Assembly: GCA_012959395.1 (NCBI GenBank)
Contig: DUDG01000018.1
Span: 43,244-107,243 of the forward strand
Origin: Flavobacteriaceae bacterium
GTDB lineage: Bacteria > Bacteroidota > Bacteroidia > Flavobacteriales > Flavobacteriaceae
DNA length: 64,000 nt
Direction: 5' to 3'
This document shows, piece by piece, positions 35,419 to 46,005 of the stretch. The notes under the pieces are model-generated. The model was not told the DNA's origin. It saw only the letters and a program-made list of their open reading frames with translations, and made no database searches. How positions within the stretch are numbered: the first letter of the stretch is position 1; every line of letters begins with the position of its first letter. A program made the translations under genes and the position numbers.

Positions 35419-37177
35419 TCTCTTCTTTTTTAAATTGAATTTCATATAAACTTCTGTAGTATCCATCTTTCTTTTTTATTAATTCTTTATGAGTTCCAGA
35501 TTCAACTAATTTACCAGAATCCATAACTAAAATTCGATCTGAATTCAAAATAGTAGACAATCTGTGAGCTATTATTATAGATGTTTTATTCTCAGTTATC
35601 TTGATAGTGGCATTTTTTATTAATTCTTCAGAATATGAATCAACAGATGAAGTAGCTTCATCTAAAATTAATATTGAAGGATTTTTTAAGTAAGCTCTTA
35701 AGAATGATATTAACTGTCTTTGGCCTTGAGAAAGCATTATACCTCTCTCTTTAACATTATAATTATAGCCTTCCGGTAAAGACATAATAAATTCATGAAT
35801 ACCAATTTTTTTAGCAGCAGTAATTACATTATCAAAAGAAATAGATTTATTCCATAAAGTAATATTATTCAATATTGTACCAGCAAATAAAAAAACATCT
35901 TGAAGAACTAGAGCAATTTTTGATCTTAAAGCGCTTATTTCAAAATCCTTTATATTGGTATTGTTTAATTCTATTAAACCTGATTGAGGATCATAAAACC
36001 TTGTGACTAAATTTATAATTGTTGTTTTTCCTGATCCGGTAGATCCAACAATAGCCACTTTTTCTCCACTATTTATTTTAAAAGAAATATCTTTTATAAC
36101 TTCTTCTCCTTCTTTATAAGAAAAAATTATATTTTTAAATTGAACATCTCCATTTATTAAGCTTCCATTTGAATTTCCATTATTTGGAATTCGACTTTCA
36201 GTATCTATTATTTTAAAAACTCTGTTAGCAGCAACCATCCCCATTTGAAGAGTATTAAATTTATCTGCTATTTGTCTTAATGGACGAAAAAGCATTTGTG
36301 AAAGCTGTATGAAAAGAAAAATTGTTCCTAGAGTAACACTAGAGTCCTCTAAAATTACATTTAACCCTCCGTACCAAACTATTAAACCAACAGTAATTGA
36401 GGTAGAAAGTTCAGCAATAGGAAAAAATATTGAATTGTACCAAACAGTTTTGAGCCATGCTTTCTTGTGTTTTTCATTAATTTTTACAAAGTTTTCATAT
36501 TCAACTTTTTCTCTATTAAAGAGCTGAACAATTTTCATTCCGGTTAATCTTTCTTGAACAAAAGAGTTTAAATTAGAAACTTCAGTTCTAACTTCGTTAA
36601 AAGCTACTTTCATTGATTTCTGAAATTGTCTAGTTGCGAAAAGAATAAAGGGTAATACAACAAATATTGTTAAAGATAACTTCCAACTTAAAACTATCAT
36701 TACAACTACAACTATTAACATTTGCAATAGATCTGCAACAATCATAAATAGACCCTGACTAAAAATACTGGCAATAGTTTCCATGTCATTTACAGCTCTA
36801 GTGACAAGTCTTCCAACAGAAGATTTATCGAAATAAGACATTTTAAAATTCAATATGTGATCAAATAGTTTAACTCTTAAATCATAAATAACATTTTGAC
36901 CAAGCCAATTTGCTAAGTAACTAAACAAAAACATAAAAACGACAGTTAATATTAGGTTAATCAACATTAAACAGATAACTAAAATAAAGCCTTCAAAATT
37001 TGAAACTGCTAAGTAATCATCTATAGCAATTTTAATTAGATAAGGTGTTATTGTTGAAAATATTGAAATTAATACCGCGCTAATAGCAACAAAAATAAAA
37101 ATACTTCTATATACTAATACATAACTTAAAAGTCTTCTAAAAAGCTTTATATCTAAAAGCGCTTTTGGTTTACTCAT
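35393..37177 (-). CDS. ABC exporter, fused permease-ATPase (MsbA/multidrug type)
   Basis: A 594-residue half-transporter: six-helix TM domain (about 20-310) and a nucleotide-binding domain with Walker A GSTGSGKTT, signature LSQGQRQ, Walker B ILILDEAT and switch His in IIAHRLST. Substrate may be lipid, drug or peptide; the LSQGQ spelling and placement next to truA match the Bacteroidota MsbA/BmrA-like group. It overlaps truA by 8 nt and cdaA by 26 nt at the tails. Confidence 0.92.
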   Translation of the reverse strand: MSKPKALLDIKLFRRLLSYVLVYRSIFIFVAISAVLISIFSTITPYLIKIAIDDYLAVSNFEGFILVICLMLINLILTVVFMFLFSYLANWLGQNVIYDLRVKLFDHILNFKMSYFDKSSVGRLVTRAVNDMETIASIFSQGLFMIVADLLQMLIVVVVMIVLSWKLSLTIFVVLPFILFATRQFQKSMKVAFNEVRTEVSNLNSFVQERLTGMKIVQLFNREKVEYENFVKINEKHKKAWLKTVWYNSIFFPIAELSTSITVGLIVWYGGLNVILEDSSVTLGTIFLFIQLSQMLFRPLRQIADKFNTLQMGMVAANRVFKIIDTESRIPNNGNSNGSLINGDVQFKNIIFSYKEGEEVIKDISFKINSGEKVAIVGSTGSGKTTIINLVTRFYDPQSGLIELNNTNIKDFEISALRSKIALVLQDVFLFAGTILNNITLWNKSISFDNVITAAKKIGIHEFIMSLPEGYNYNVKERGIMLSQGQRQLISFLRAYLKNPSILILDEATSSVDSYSEELIKNATIKITENKTSIIIAHRLSTILNSDRILVMDSGKLVESGTHKELIKKKDGYYRSLYEIQFKKEEIMSSQLLS

Positions 37178-37922
37178 TTTTTATAAAATTTTCAGCATAT
37201 AATATATCTACCAAGTATAAACCATGTGCTGGAACAGAATATCCTGCTAATTCTCTTTTTTGACTTTTTATTACATGGTCAATATGTTCAACTTCATTTT
37301 TACTCTCCCCTATTTCAATAAGTGTTCCAACAATGGCTCTAACCATATTTCTTAAAAACCTATTTGCTGTTATTTCAAAAATCCAACAATTATCACGATA
37401 AACCCAATTGGCTTTAGTCACAATGCAATTATAAGTTTTAACATCAGTATTACTTTTAGAAAAACATTTAAAATTAGTATAATTAAACAACTTTAAAGCT
37501 GCTAAATTCATTTTAAAAAAATCAATATCCTTTTTCAAATAATAGGAATTATCAGATAAAAAAGGATCTTTAACTGTGTTTAATTTATACTGATATGTTC
37601 TACTTAAAGCATCAAATCTAGCATGAAAATCATCCTTTACATTGTATATATTCCTTATTGAAATATCACTTGGCAAAAAGGAGTTTGATTTGTAAATAAA
37701 ATCTGATTTATCCTCAATCGCATGAGTATAATCAAAATGAGCACAAAAATAAGATGCATGTACTCCAGTATCTGTTCTACCTGCTCCTACTATATTTATT
37801 TTTTTATTTAAAATAGTGAAAAAACACTTCTCTATTGTCTCTTGAACAGAAACGGAATTGGGTTGTATTTGCCAACCATGATAATTAGTACCATTAAAAG
37901 ATAATTCTAATAAATATCGCAA
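37170..37922 (-). CDS. truA: tRNA pseudouridine(38-40) synthase
   Basis: A 250-residue enzyme that makes pseudouridine at positions 38-40 of tRNA anticodon arms. The N-terminus RYLLELSFNGTNYHGWQIQP is canonical, GAGRTDTGVHA has the catalytic Asp, and NRFLRNMVR is the RNA-binding C-terminal motif. The start codon is TTG (37922): the known protein start falls exactly there, no upstream ATG is in frame, and a promoter -7 box lies 27 nt before it. Confidence 0.95.
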   Translation of the reverse strand: MRYLLELSFNGTNYHGWQIQPNSVSVQETIEKCFFTILNKKINIVGAGRTDTGVHASYFCAHFDYTHAIEDKSDFIYKSNSFLPSDISIRNIYNVKDDFHARFDALSRTYQYKLNTVKDPFLSDNSYYLKKDIDFFKMNLAALKLFNYTNFKCFSKSNTDVKTYNCIVTKANWVYRDNCWIFEITANRFLRNMVRAIVGTLIEIGESKNEVEHIDHVIKSQKRELAGYSVPAHGLYLVDILYAENFIKNE

Positions 37923-37948
37923 GAGAAATACTACTTTTGTTTAAGATT

Positions 37949-37975
37949 CAAAGATACCTTAATAAGAAAGTCAAA
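37949..37975 (-). promoter_or_regulatory. Bacteroidota promoter for truA
   Basis: On the minus strand TTTG (37972-37975) precedes TATCTTTG (37949-37956) by 15 bp. The -7 box is exact; the spacing is slightly short of the usual 17-23. Confidence 0.5.
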
Positions 37976-37986
37976 AAAATAATTAT

Positions 37987-38490
37987 TTGAAAAAAATTCT
38001 ATTATTATCCGATACCCATAGTTATATAGACAATAGTATAATTAAATATGCCAAGCTATCAGATGAAATATGGCATGCTGGTGATTTTGGAAAAATTGAT
38101 GTTTTTGAGGAGTTAGAAAAGATAACAAAAGTTAGATCTGTTTATGGAAATATTGATGACCATGTGGTTAGATCTACCATGAAAGAAATCAATACTTTTA
38201 TGTGTGAAAAAGTAAAGGTTACTATGATCCATATTGGAGGAAAACCACCCCATTACAATAAAAAAAGCAAGCCATTAATTAGACAGGAGAGACCTAAAAT
38301 TTTTGTTTGTGGTCATTCTCATATCCTAAAAGTAGAATACGACAAAACCAACAATGTTTTATTTATGAATCCAGGAGCAGCTGGAAGACATGGGTTCCAT
38401 AATAAAAGAACAATGATAAGATTTGAAATAAACGAGGAAAAAATTGAAAATATGGATATTATCGAACTAGGTAATAGATCGAGTTTGTAA
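37987..38490 (+). CDS. YfcE/MJ0936-family metallophosphoesterase
   Basis: A 167-residue calcineurin-like phosphoesterase. LLLSDTHS holds Asp-His, HAGDFG Asp, GNIDDH Asn and Asp, GHSHI the paired His and GAAGRHG the final loop, a full metal-binding set. YfcE-type enzymes cleave small phosphodiesters; physiological substrate unknown. Starts at TTG 37987, because KKILLLSDTHS must lie at the very N-terminus. Divergent from truA. Confidence 0.9.
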   Translation: MKKILLLSDTHSYIDNSIIKYAKLSDEIWHAGDFGKIDVFEELEKITKVRSVYGNIDDHVVRSTMKEINTFMCEKVKVTMIHIGGKPPHYNKKSKPLIRQERPKIFVCGHSHILKVEYDKTNNVLFMNPGAAGRHGFHNKRTMIRFEINEEKIENMDIIELGNRSSL

Positions 38491-38492
38491 AA

Positions 38493-38897
38493 CTATCTCA
38501 ATCTGTGTGAAGAATTAATTATCGCTTGGTCCTTTTTAATTGACTTAAAAGTCATAAAAATTAATATTAGAGAAATAATAAAGTAATAAAGTCCAGGATC
38601 TTTAAAAGAATCCAGCAAAGGCCTTTCATCAAATAAATTAATTAAACCAAAGACAAGAGCTACAACAATAAATCTCAAGATGTTTAACTGGACTTTCATT
38701 TTTTTAAATAAAAAGATATTTATAACAAATAGTAATGAGATGATTTCAAAAAAAAAATATTCGTTAATATAAAATCTAAACTGTCCAAAATAAGATTCTG
38801 ATAAAGAACTTGCAGGATCACTATCTATTAAAATGATTAGTAAAAAATTAATTATTGCTAATAAAACCATGTACAGGGATTGAACTCTTTGAATCAT
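38493..38897 (-). CDS. DUF4293 membrane protein
   Basis: A 134-residue four-helix inner-membrane protein (helices at about 8-25, 45-65, 70-88, 98-118). MIQRVQSLYMVLLAIIN is the characteristic start of DUF4293. The family is restricted to Bacteroidota and has no known function; it usually sits beside rho, as here. Divergent from rho by 137 nt. Confidence 0.85.
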   Translation of the reverse strand: MIQRVQSLYMVLLAIINFLLIILIDSDPASSLSESYFGQFRFYINEYFFFEIISLLFVINIFLFKKMKVQLNILRFIVVALVFGLINLFDERPLLDSFKDPGLYYFIISLILIFMTFKSIKKDQAIINSSHRLR

Positions 38898-39034
38898 ATT
38901 TAAATATTTATATAAAATTATGAATTAAATATGATTTAATAAATAGTTTGTATATTAGCAGCGATTATAAATAATCACTCCCGCATTACATATAAAAATT
39001 ATAATTCCTTCCAATATATATTTAATTAATATAA

Positions 39035-40504
39035 ATGTTTGAAATATCAACTTTAAAAGAAAAAAAAATTACTGAGCTACAAGAAATAGCTTCTAATCTT
39101 GGCATTGAAAAAATTACTGGATTAAAAAAAATGGATTTAGCCTACAAGATCCTTGATCATAGCGCAACTAATCCTGAAATTTCTGAAGATAAAAAATTAG
39201 AAATAAAAGAACCATTGAAAGAAAAAACAATTACAGAGGAAAAACCTTTAAAAGAGACACCTTCCAAAGAAATAAAAGAAAGTCTCGTAAAAGAAGTTCC
39301 ATCAAATAATAAATCTAAAAATTTTGTTAGAAAAGAAAGGAACCATAATAAAGACAATAGAAATAGATATAAGGAACCTGACTTTGAATTCGATGGTATA
39401 ATTGAAAGTGAAGGAGTTTTAGATATTATGCAAGAAGGTTATGGTTTTTTAAGATCTTCTGATTATAATTATTTAACATCACCTGATGATATTTATGTAT
39501 CACAATCTCAAGTTAGATTATTTGGTCTTAAGACTGGAGATACGGTTTTAGGACATGTTAGACCTCCAAAAGAAGGTGAAAAATATTTTCCTTTAATAAA
39601 AGTTTGTAAAATTAATGGTTTAAGTCCTAATGTTGTTAGAGATAGAGTTTCATTTGAACACTTAACTCCTTTATTTCCAGATGAGAAATTTAATCTAGCT
39701 GATAAAAGCAGTACTGTGTCTACCAGAATAATGGATTTGTTTTCTCCAATTGGAAAAGGGCAAAGAGGAATGATTGTTTCACAGCCAAAAACTGGTAAAA
39801 CAATGCTACTTAAAGACGTAGCAAATGCAATTGCAGCCAATCACCCAGAGGTTTATCAAATCATACTTTTAATTGATGAAAGACCAGAAGAAGTTACTGA
39901 TATGCAAAGAAATGTTAAAGGTGAAGTAGTAGCTTCTACATTTGATGAGCCCGCAGACAGGCATGTTAAAGTGGCAAATATTGTTTTAGAAAAAGCAAAA
40001 AGATTAGTTGAATGCGGACATGATGTTGTTATTCTTCTAGATTCTATAACTAGACTTGCTAGAGCATATAACACCGTACAACCAGCTTCTGGAAAAATTT
40101 TAAGTGGTGGTGTTGATGCTAATGCACTCCATAAACCTAAAAGATTTTTTGGAGCAGCTAGAAATATAGAAGGTGGAGGATCATTATCAATTATTGCAAC
40201 AGCTTTAACTGAAACTGGTTCTAAAATGGATGAAGTAATTTTTGAAGAATTTAAAGGAACTGGTAATATGGAACTTCTATTAGATAGAAGAATTTCAAAT
40301 AGAAGAATATTTCCAGCGATAGACCTAGTATCATCTGGAACAAGACGAGACGATCTTTTGTTAGATGAAAATACTATTCAAAGAATGTGGATAATGAGGA
40401 AATACTTAGCCGACATGAACCCTGTTGAGGCAATGGAATTCATCAATGATAGAATAAAAAGATCTCTCAACAATGAAGAGTTTCTTATTTCAATGAATTC
40501 TTAA
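39035..40504 (+). CDS. rho: Transcription termination factor Rho
   Basis: A 489-residue hexameric RNA helicase. N-terminal helical Rho-N domain (1-45); a Lys/Glu-rich, low-complexity insert (about 50-115), typical of Bacteroidota; cold-shock-like RNA-binding domain (about 120-190) with [15 protein letters not shown]; then the ATPase with Walker [20 protein letters not shown], and the Q- and R-loops ([15 protein letters not shown]). The upstream 80 nt include a GATTATAAATAATC palindrome (38963-38976) in the leader. Confidence 0.97.
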   Translation: MFEISTLKEKKITELQEIASNLGIEKITGLKKMDLAYKILDHSATNPEISEDKKLEIKEPLKEKTITEEKPLKETPSKEIKESLVKEVPSNNKSKNFVRKERNHNKDNRNRYKEPDFEFDGIIESEGVLDIMQEGYGFLRSSDYNYLTSPDDIYVSQSQVRLFGLKTGDTVLGHVRPPKEGEKYFPLIKVCKINGLSPNVVRDRVSFEHLTPLFPDEKFNLADKSSTVSTRIMDLFSPIGKGQRGMIVSQPKTGKTMLLKDVANAIAANHPEVYQIILLIDERPEEVTDMQRNVKGEVVASTFDEPADRHVKVANIVLEKAKRLVECGHDVVILLDSITRLARAYNTVQPASGKILSGGVDANALHKPKRFFGAARNIEGGGSLSIIATALTETGSKMDEVIFEEFKGTGNMELLLDRRISNRRIFPAIDLVSSGTRRDDLLLDENTIQRMWIMRKYLADMNPVEAMEFINDRIKRSLNNEEFLISMNS

Positions 40505-40518
40505 TTACAACTTTAATA

Positions 40519-40770
40519 TTATAAAGAAGAAACTTGTTTAGTTAGCTTAGATTTAAGATTAGCTGATTTATTAGCGTGAATGACATTATTCTTAACTAAC
40601 TTATCAAGCATAGAAAGAACTGAAGGTAAAAGTTTAATCGCTTCCTTCTTTGAAGTTAAATCTTTAAGCTTTTTAATAGCGTTTCTAGTACTTTTATGTT
40701 GAACCTTATTTCTAAGTTTAACAACTTCATTTCTTCTAATTCTTTTTAACGCTGATTTATGATTAGCCAT
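40519..40770 (-). CDS. rpsT: 30S ribosomal protein S20
   Basis: An 83-residue, highly basic, helical protein (MANHKSALKRIRRNEVVKLR). It binds 16S rRNA early in 30S assembly. Convergent with rho, 14 nt between stops. Directly downstream of tRNA-Glu on the same strand, so likely co-transcribed with it. Confidence 0.95.
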   Translation of the reverse strand: MANHKSALKRIRRNEVVKLRNKVQHKSTRNAIKKLKDLTSKKEAIKLLPSVLSMLDKLVKNNVIHANKSANLKSKLTKQVSSL

Positions 40771-40783
40771 ATTATTTATTTAG

Positions 40784-40855
40784 TAGCCCGTAGGGGAGTC
40801 GAACCCCTCTTACCAGGATGAAAACCTGGCGTCCTAGCCGATAGACGAACGGGCC
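40784..40855 (-). tRNA. tRNA-Glu (TTC)
   Basis: Minus strand: acceptor GGCCCGT pairs with ACGGGCT (one G-U), D-arm GTCTATCGGCTAGGAC, anticodon arm CCAGGTTTTCATCCTGG with anticodon TTC, and T-arm GAGGGGTTCGACTCCCCT. 72 nt, CCA not encoded. Confidence 0.95.
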
Positions 40856-40932
40856 TAGCAAAAACGATTGCAAATGTAATTCAAAGGATACAAACTTGCA
40901 ACATAAATTTTTTGTTTTATAAAGACATAAAA

Positions 40933-42411
40933 TCAATATGCTTTAGCAAATAAAACTCTCTGATTAGAGGATTTATTAGAGAAGATACATTTACCATCTT
41001 CTTTTGAATTATTTAATGGAATACACCTTATTGTTGCTTTAGTTTCTCTTTTTATTTTTTCTTCGGTTTCTGTTGTCCCATCCCAATGAGCTGAAACGAA
41101 GCCGCCATTATTCTTAATAATAGATTTAAATTCATCAAAGGTATTGGCTTCCCTTATATTAGAATTGGTAAAAAGTTTAGCCTTATCAAATAAATTTGTT
41201 TGAATATCGTTTATTAAAAAATCTATTTTAGAAAATACATCATCTATGCTAATTGTCTTCTTTTCCATTTTATCTCTTCTAAAAATTTCTAAAGTAGAAT
41301 TTTCTAAGTCTTTTGGTCCAATTGCAATTCTTATAGGAACACCTTTCATTTCATGTTCGTTAAACTTAAATCCTGGCTTATGAGTATCTCTTTTATCAAA
41401 CAAAACACTTATTCCTTTAGATTTTAATTTACTTAAAATAGGTTCTAAAACAGAACTTATTGAATTAAATTCTTCATCTGATTTATAAATTGGAATAATA
41501 ACTACTTGAATTGGTGCTAATTTAGGAGGAAGTACTAAACCATTATCATCACTATGAGTCATGATTAAAGCTCCCATTAATCTAGTAGAAACTCCCCATG
41601 AGGTTGCCCAGACAAAATCTAATGACCCTTCTTTATTTGTAAATTTTACATCAAAAGCTTTGGCAAAATTCTGTCCTAAAAAATGAGAAGTCCCTGCTTG
41701 AAGTGCCTTCCCATCTTGCATAAGGGCTTCAATACAGTAAGTTTCTTCAGCACCCGCAAATTTCTCACTTTCAGATTTAATTCCTTTAATAACTGGAATG
41801 CCCATAAAATTCTCAGCAAATTCTGCATAAATATCATTCATTAAAATGGCTTCATCTACTGCTTCATCTTTAGTAGAATGTGCTGTATGGCCTTCTTGCC
41901 ATAAAAATTCTACTGTTCTCAAAAATAAACGAGGTCTCATTTCCCATCTCACAACATTTGCCCATTGATTAATTAAAATAGGAAGGTCTCTATAAGACTG
42001 AATCCATTTTTTATAAGTGCTCCATATTATTGCTTCACTTGTTGGTCTAACAATTAGCTCCTCTTCTAGCTTCGAACTTTTATCAACAATTAATTTTCCA
42101 GAATTTTCAGGATCACTTTTGAGTCTATAATGAGTAACTATTGCACATTCTTTTGCAAAACCTTTTGCATTTTTTTCTTCTGCTTCAAATAAACTTTTAG
42201 GAACAAACAAAGGGAAATATGCATTTTGATGACCTGTCTCTTTGAACATTATATCAAGTTGAGCTTGCATTTTTTCCCAAATGGCATACCCGTATGGTTT
42301 AATAACCATACAACCTCTAACAAAAGAGTTTTCAGCTAGACCAGCTTTAACAACTAGTTCATTATACCATTTTGAATAATCTTCTTCTCTTTTAGTTAAT
42401 TTTTTTTTCAT
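40933..42411 (-). CDS. proS: Prolyl-tRNA synthetase (archaeal/eukaryal type)
   Basis: A 492-residue class II synthetase charging tRNA-Pro. Class II motifs are visible: [28 protein letters not shown] (motif 2 region) and [10 protein letters not shown]; the anticodon-binding domain follows at about 300. The bacterial editing insert is missing, and a C-terminal zinc-binding-like domain ends in AKAY, as in the archaeal-type ProRS that Bacteroidota use. Upstream of tRNA-Glu and rpsT. Confidence 0.96.
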   Translation of the reverse strand: MKKKLTKREEDYSKWYNELVVKAGLAENSFVRGCMVIKPYGYAIWEKMQAQLDIMFKETGHQNAYFPLFVPKSLFEAEEKNAKGFAKECAIVTHYRLKSDPENSGKLIVDKSSKLEEELIVRPTSEAIIWSTYKKWIQSYRDLPILINQWANVVRWEMRPRLFLRTVEFLWQEGHTAHSTKDEAVDEAILMNDIYAEFAENFMGIPVIKGIKSESEKFAGAEETYCIEALMQDGKALQAGTSHFLGQNFAKAFDVKFTNKEGSLDFVWATSWGVSTRLMGALIMTHSDDNGLVLPPKLAPIQVVIIPIYKSDEEFNSISSVLEPILSKLKSKGISVLFDKRDTHKPGFKFNEHEMKGVPIRIAIGPKDLENSTLEIFRRDKMEKKTISIDDVFSKIDFLINDIQTNLFDKAKLFTNSNIREANTFDEFKSIIKNNGGFVSAHWDGTTETEEKIKRETKATIRCIPLNNSKEDGKCIFSNKSSNQRVLFAKAY

Positions 42412-42494
42412 AAATTGTTTTTGGCATAATAATTGTTTAATTATGTTATAGATGCTAAATTAAGTATTTTATAATTTCTAATAATACTATTATT

Positions 42495-43733
42495 ATGATA
42501 AATACAATTAATGCAATTTTTAATAAAACTAAATTATTTTTACTGATTTTGTTAATATTAGTTTTTACAAGTTGTGGGTCATTTAATTCTAGTGGATATG
42601 CTTCAAATGACGGTATTTATGTAAAGAATAATAGTAATGTAGACAACAACTCTAATACAAATGGTCTTTATTATAAAGATTATTTTGATCAAAAAGCGCA
42701 AGAATATGGTTTAAATACTGAGACTAATGATAGTATAATTACAGATATAAATTCTTATTCTTCTACAACAAATACTAATGTAGTTTATAATACTAGCTAT
42801 GGTTCTTGGGGAGATAATCCAGATTCTGTAAATATTAATTTTAGAGATCGCAATTTTATTGGGGCTTATTGGAATAGCTATTACAGTCCTTTTTATATGA
42901 ATTCATGGTATATGAGTCCATGGGATTATAATTTCTTTTATCCTTTTTATCCTTTTTATTCATATGGTTATTATCCATATGGAAGATATGGCAGATATAG
43001 TTACTGGGATTATATTTTCAGACCTTATTATGGTTATGGTGGATATGGCTACTACAACAATCACTATAATGAGCGTTATAATGATAGAAGTACAGCTTAT
43101 ATGAATGGAACAAGAGGAAGTGAATCAAGATCTATTAGCAATTCTAAATTGACTGATCCAGGAAAAACAAATGATAATAAATCAATCGATAATAGGGATA
43201 TATCGAACTATAATGTTGGTAGAAATGAAGCTGATGTAAATGGTAATTCTAATAATGAAAAATCTTCATCAGATGAAATTAGTAGATCGAGAAATATTAG
43301 TAGAGTTTATTATGCTTTAATAAATTCAGTTGGAAACTCCAATTCAATAAGAGGCTACCAAAATCAAGGGGAAATAAATAATGGTGGTGGATCAGGCTCA
43401 AAAAATAGTAACAATATTAGATCTTATGCAACTAAATCTAAAGGAAATTCAAATTTTCAATTAAGTAGACGAAGTTCTAATGAAAATAGCCTATCTAATT
43501 CAAATAGTTCTAACACTAGATCATATGATGTTTCCAGAACTAGTAATGGTACTAAAAATTCAAGTAATTCAAACAGTAGATCTTATAATGTATCTAGATC
43601 TATTATTAATTCTAACAATAAATCTTCATATTCTCCACCCTCAAGAAGTTCATCTAGTAGTAGTTCATCTAGATCTAGGAGTTCAGCACCACCAGTAAGG
43701 GCATCAAGTGGAGTTTCTAGGGGTTCCAGATAG
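42495..43733 (+). CDS. Tyr/Ser/Asn-rich lipoprotein of unknown function
   Basis: A 412-residue lipoprotein: signal with lipobox FTSC (Cys27), an Asn/Ser-rich linker, then a Tyr/Trp/Pro/Gly-rich segment at about 130-200 (runs such as FYPFYPFYSYGYYPYG), then a long Ser/Asn/Arg low-complexity tail to the end with SSSSSSRSRSS. It lies just before the OmpP1/FadL gene, whose start falls within its 3' region only in another frame. Low-complexity design suggests a surface or matrix protein; function unknown. No catalytic motif. Confidence 0.7.
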   Translation: MINTINAIFNKTKLFLLILLILVFTSCGSFNSSGYASNDGIYVKNNSNVDNNSNTNGLYYKDYFDQKAQEYGLNTETNDSIITDINSYSSTTNTNVVYNTSYGSWGDNPDSVNINFRDRNFIGAYWNSYYSPFYMNSWYMSPWDYNFFYPFYPFYSYGYYPYGRYGRYSYWDYIFRPYYGYGGYGYYNNHYNERYNDRSTAYMNGTRGSESRSISNSKLTDPGKTNDNKSIDNRDISNYNVGRNEADVNGNSNNEKSSSDEISRSRNISRVYYALINSVGNSNSIRGYQNQGEINNGGGSGSKNSNNIRSYATKSKGNSNFQLSRRSSNENSLSNSNSSNTRSYDVSRTSNGTKNSSNSNSRSYNVSRSIINSNNKSSYSPPSRSSSSSSSSRSRSSAPPVRASSGVSRGSR

Positions 43734-43746
43734 TTTGTATTTAAAT

Positions 43747-45252
43747 ATGGTTAAAAAATTATTAATCTTAATATTTATATCATCCTCATTAATAATTAAG
43801 TCTCAAACTTTAAGTGAAATCTTAAGTATTTCTTTTGAAAAACCTATAGGTACAGCTAGATTTGAATCAATGGGAGGAGCTTTTGGTGCTTTAGGGGGTG
43901 ATATTTCAAGTATTAACATAAATCCTGCTAGTGGAGCTGTATTTATTGATAATGAATTTGGTTTTACAATGAGTACTGAAAGTATAAAAAACAGCACTCT
44001 TTTTTTTAATAATAACGAAGTAACAAATAACTTTAAATTTTCTATAAATCAAGGTGGTGGAATTTGGCTATTAAAAAATTATGGAGAAGGTAACATCAAC
44101 CAAATATCGTTTGGAATCAATACTCAAACCGTCAACTCCTTTAATGATAATTTTGATTCTAAAGGAAGAAATACAATAAACTCAATTGATAGTTTTTTTT
44201 TAAACAACTCTTTAGGATTTAGCGCAAATGATTTGAGTGTAGATTCTAATGAAAGTATTTCTAGTGTTTATAAATACTTAGGAGAATACTATGGCTATGC
44301 TGCACAACAAGCTTTTTTAGGTTATCAGTCTTATATTCTAAGTTTTGATGACGACTCTAAAAGTTTTTATTCTCAAGCTGATATTAGTGAAGGAGTTAAT
44401 CAACATTACATTAACGAATCTAAGGGAGCTAATACTAAGTCTAATTTAAACTTATCTATACAATATAAAGAAAATTATTATTTCGGACTTAATATTAACT
44501 TTCATGAAGTTTATAAATCTAATTTTACAAGACATGTTGAAAGTAATTTTTCAGAATTATCTCCAATAAAAAACATTACGTTTGAAAACAGTTTGGTTAC
44601 GCAAGGTAAAGGATTTTCCATTCAGATTGGGACTATTGCAAGATTTAACTCATTCAGATTAGGTCTTTCTTATCAAACACCAACGTGGTACAGTCTATGG
44701 GATGAAACTTACCAATCTATAGATACAAAATCTGAGGATGTTGATGGTAATGTTTATCAGGACAAAATTGATCCAAAAGTAACTAATGTTTATCCAGAAT
44801 ATAAAATAACTTCTCCATCAATAATAACTGCAAGTACGGCATTTATCTTTGGGAAAATTGGCTTAATAAGCTTAGATATTATTAGCCATGATTATTCTAA
44901 AATTAAACTAAAACCTACTAGAGATTTTTCTTTTTCTAACAATGAAATTAACACTAAACTAGCCAATTCACTTGATTTAAGATTAGGAACTGAATTCAGA
45001 TTTAAAAACTTCAGTATAAGAGGAGGTTATCAAAGTTTTGGAAGTCCATACAAAGATTCTGAAATAATGGAAGATTACAACACTTTTTCATTTGGATTTG
45101 GTTATGATTTTGGAGATACAGTTCTTAGCGTCTCAAATAAAATCTCTGAATCTAAAAGAAAGCATCAATTATTTGACTCTGGCTTAACTGATTTAACTAA
45201 AATAGATTCTAATACTTCATCCTCAACACTTTCACTTATATTCAAATTCTAA
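43747..45252 (+). CDS. OmpP1/FadL-family outer-membrane transporter
   Basis: A beta-barrel with 501 residues from ATG 43747; an upstream GTG/ATG-type start at 43708 would overlap the lipoprotein gene and lacks a signal peptide, so the later start is chosen. The signal peptide (KKLLILIFISSSLIIKSQ) precedes the FadL-type N-terminus GTARFESMGGAFGALGGDISSININPA, and the barrel ends in LSLIFKF. The family imports long-chain fatty acids or hydrophobic compounds. 13 nt after the lipoprotein gene. Confidence 0.88.
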   Translation: MVKKLLILIFISSSLIIKSQTLSEILSISFEKPIGTARFESMGGAFGALGGDISSININPASGAVFIDNEFGFTMSTESIKNSTLFFNNNEVTNNFKFSINQGGGIWLLKNYGEGNINQISFGINTQTVNSFNDNFDSKGRNTINSIDSFFLNNSLGFSANDLSVDSNESISSVYKYLGEYYGYAAQQAFLGYQSYILSFDDDSKSFYSQADISEGVNQHYINESKGANTKSNLNLSIQYKENYYFGLNINFHEVYKSNFTRHVESNFSELSPIKNITFENSLVTQGKGFSIQIGTIARFNSFRLGLSYQTPTWYSLWDETYQSIDTKSEDVDGNVYQDKIDPKVTNVYPEYKITSPSIITASTAFIFGKIGLISLDIISHDYSKIKLKPTRDFSFSNNEINTKLANSLDLRLGTEFRFKNFSIRGGYQSFGSPYKDSEIMEDYNTFSFGFGYDFGDTVLSVSNKISESKRKHQLFDSGLTDLTKIDSNTSSSTLSLIFKF

Positions 45253-45292
45253 AAGTCTTTTTTAAATGCCTTTATAATAAGTAATCTTTAAT

Positions 45293-45300
45293 TATATTTG
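45293..45300 (+). promoter_or_regulatory. Bacteroidota -7 box for folE
   Basis: TATATTTG, an exact TAnnTTTG, 17 nt before the folE ATG. No -33 TTG visible at standard distance. Confidence 0.5.
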
Positions 45301-45317
45301 CAGTTGATATATTTTTA

Positions 45318-45998
45318 ATGAAATACGATAAAATTTTTGAAGAGCAACTAGATTTAATTGGTGATGACCATCTTTCTTCATCTGCCAAAACCCCAATACG
45401 TGATGATGCATTTGACATTTCTGATTTAGAAAAAATTAAACTAATCAAAAAAGATATTTATAATATTCTTGAAACATTAGGGATGGATCTTACTGATGAT
45501 AGTTTAAAAGGAACACCTTCTAGGGTAGCTAAAATGTTTGTAAATGAAATTTTTGTAGGAATAAAACCTGATAATCTTCCTAAACCTTCAACATTTAAAA
45601 ATAAATATAACTATCAGGAAATGTTGGTAGAGAAAAATATTACAGTTTATTCTACATGTGAACACCACTTACTTCCAATAGTTGGTAAAGCACATGTTGC
45701 CTACTATTCAAATAGATTAGTAATTGGACTTTCAAAAATGAATAGAATTGTAGAATACTTTTCAAAAAGACCTCAAGTTCAGGAAAGGTTAACTATTCAA
45801 ATAGTTAATGCATTACAAGAAGCTCTTGATACAGAAGATGTGGCATGTGTAATTGACGCAAAACACTTATGCGTTAATTCTAGAGGAATAAAAGATAAAG
45901 ATAGTAGTACAGTAACAGCTGAATTTGGTGGTAAATTCAAAGACAAAAGTGTTAAAAGAGAATTTTTAGATTATATTCGTAACGAAAGTTCTCTATAG
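45318..45998 (+). CDS. folE: GTP cyclohydrolase I
   Basis: A 226-residue zinc enzyme that turns GTP into dihydroneopterin triphosphate, the first folate step. [16 protein letters not shown] (zinc Cys and catalytic His), [15 protein letters not shown] (second zinc Cys, His) and [10 protein letters not shown] are canonical. Starts the folE-cysS-yidD-lgt operon; the folP gene is 12 kb away. Confidence 0.96.
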   Translation: MKYDKIFEEQLDLIGDDHLSSSAKTPIRDDAFDISDLEKIKLIKKDIYNILETLGMDLTDDSLKGTPSRVAKMFVNEIFVGIKPDNLPKPSTFKNKYNYQEMLVEKNITVYSTCEHHLLPIVGKAHVAYYSNRLVIGLSKMNRIVEYFSKRPQVQERLTIQIVNALQEALDTEDVACVIDAKHLCVNSRGIKDKDSSTVTAEFGGKFKDKSVKREFLDYIRNESSL

Positions 45999-46005
45999 TA
46001 CAAAA

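Noticed and set aside
38963..38976. Palindrome GATTATAAATAATC in the rho leader as a regulator site
   Set aside because: Too short and A/T-rich to claim; expected often by chance at this base composition.
43480..43698. Overlapping plus-strand frame of 72 codons inside the Ser-rich tail
   Set aside because: It is an alternate frame of low-complexity Ser/Asn codons with no start context or domain.
43120..43730. Serine/asparagine-codon repetition looked at as a possible CRISPR or tandem array
   Set aside because: Repeat units vary in length and sequence and all stay in one reading frame; it is coding low complexity, without equal spacers.
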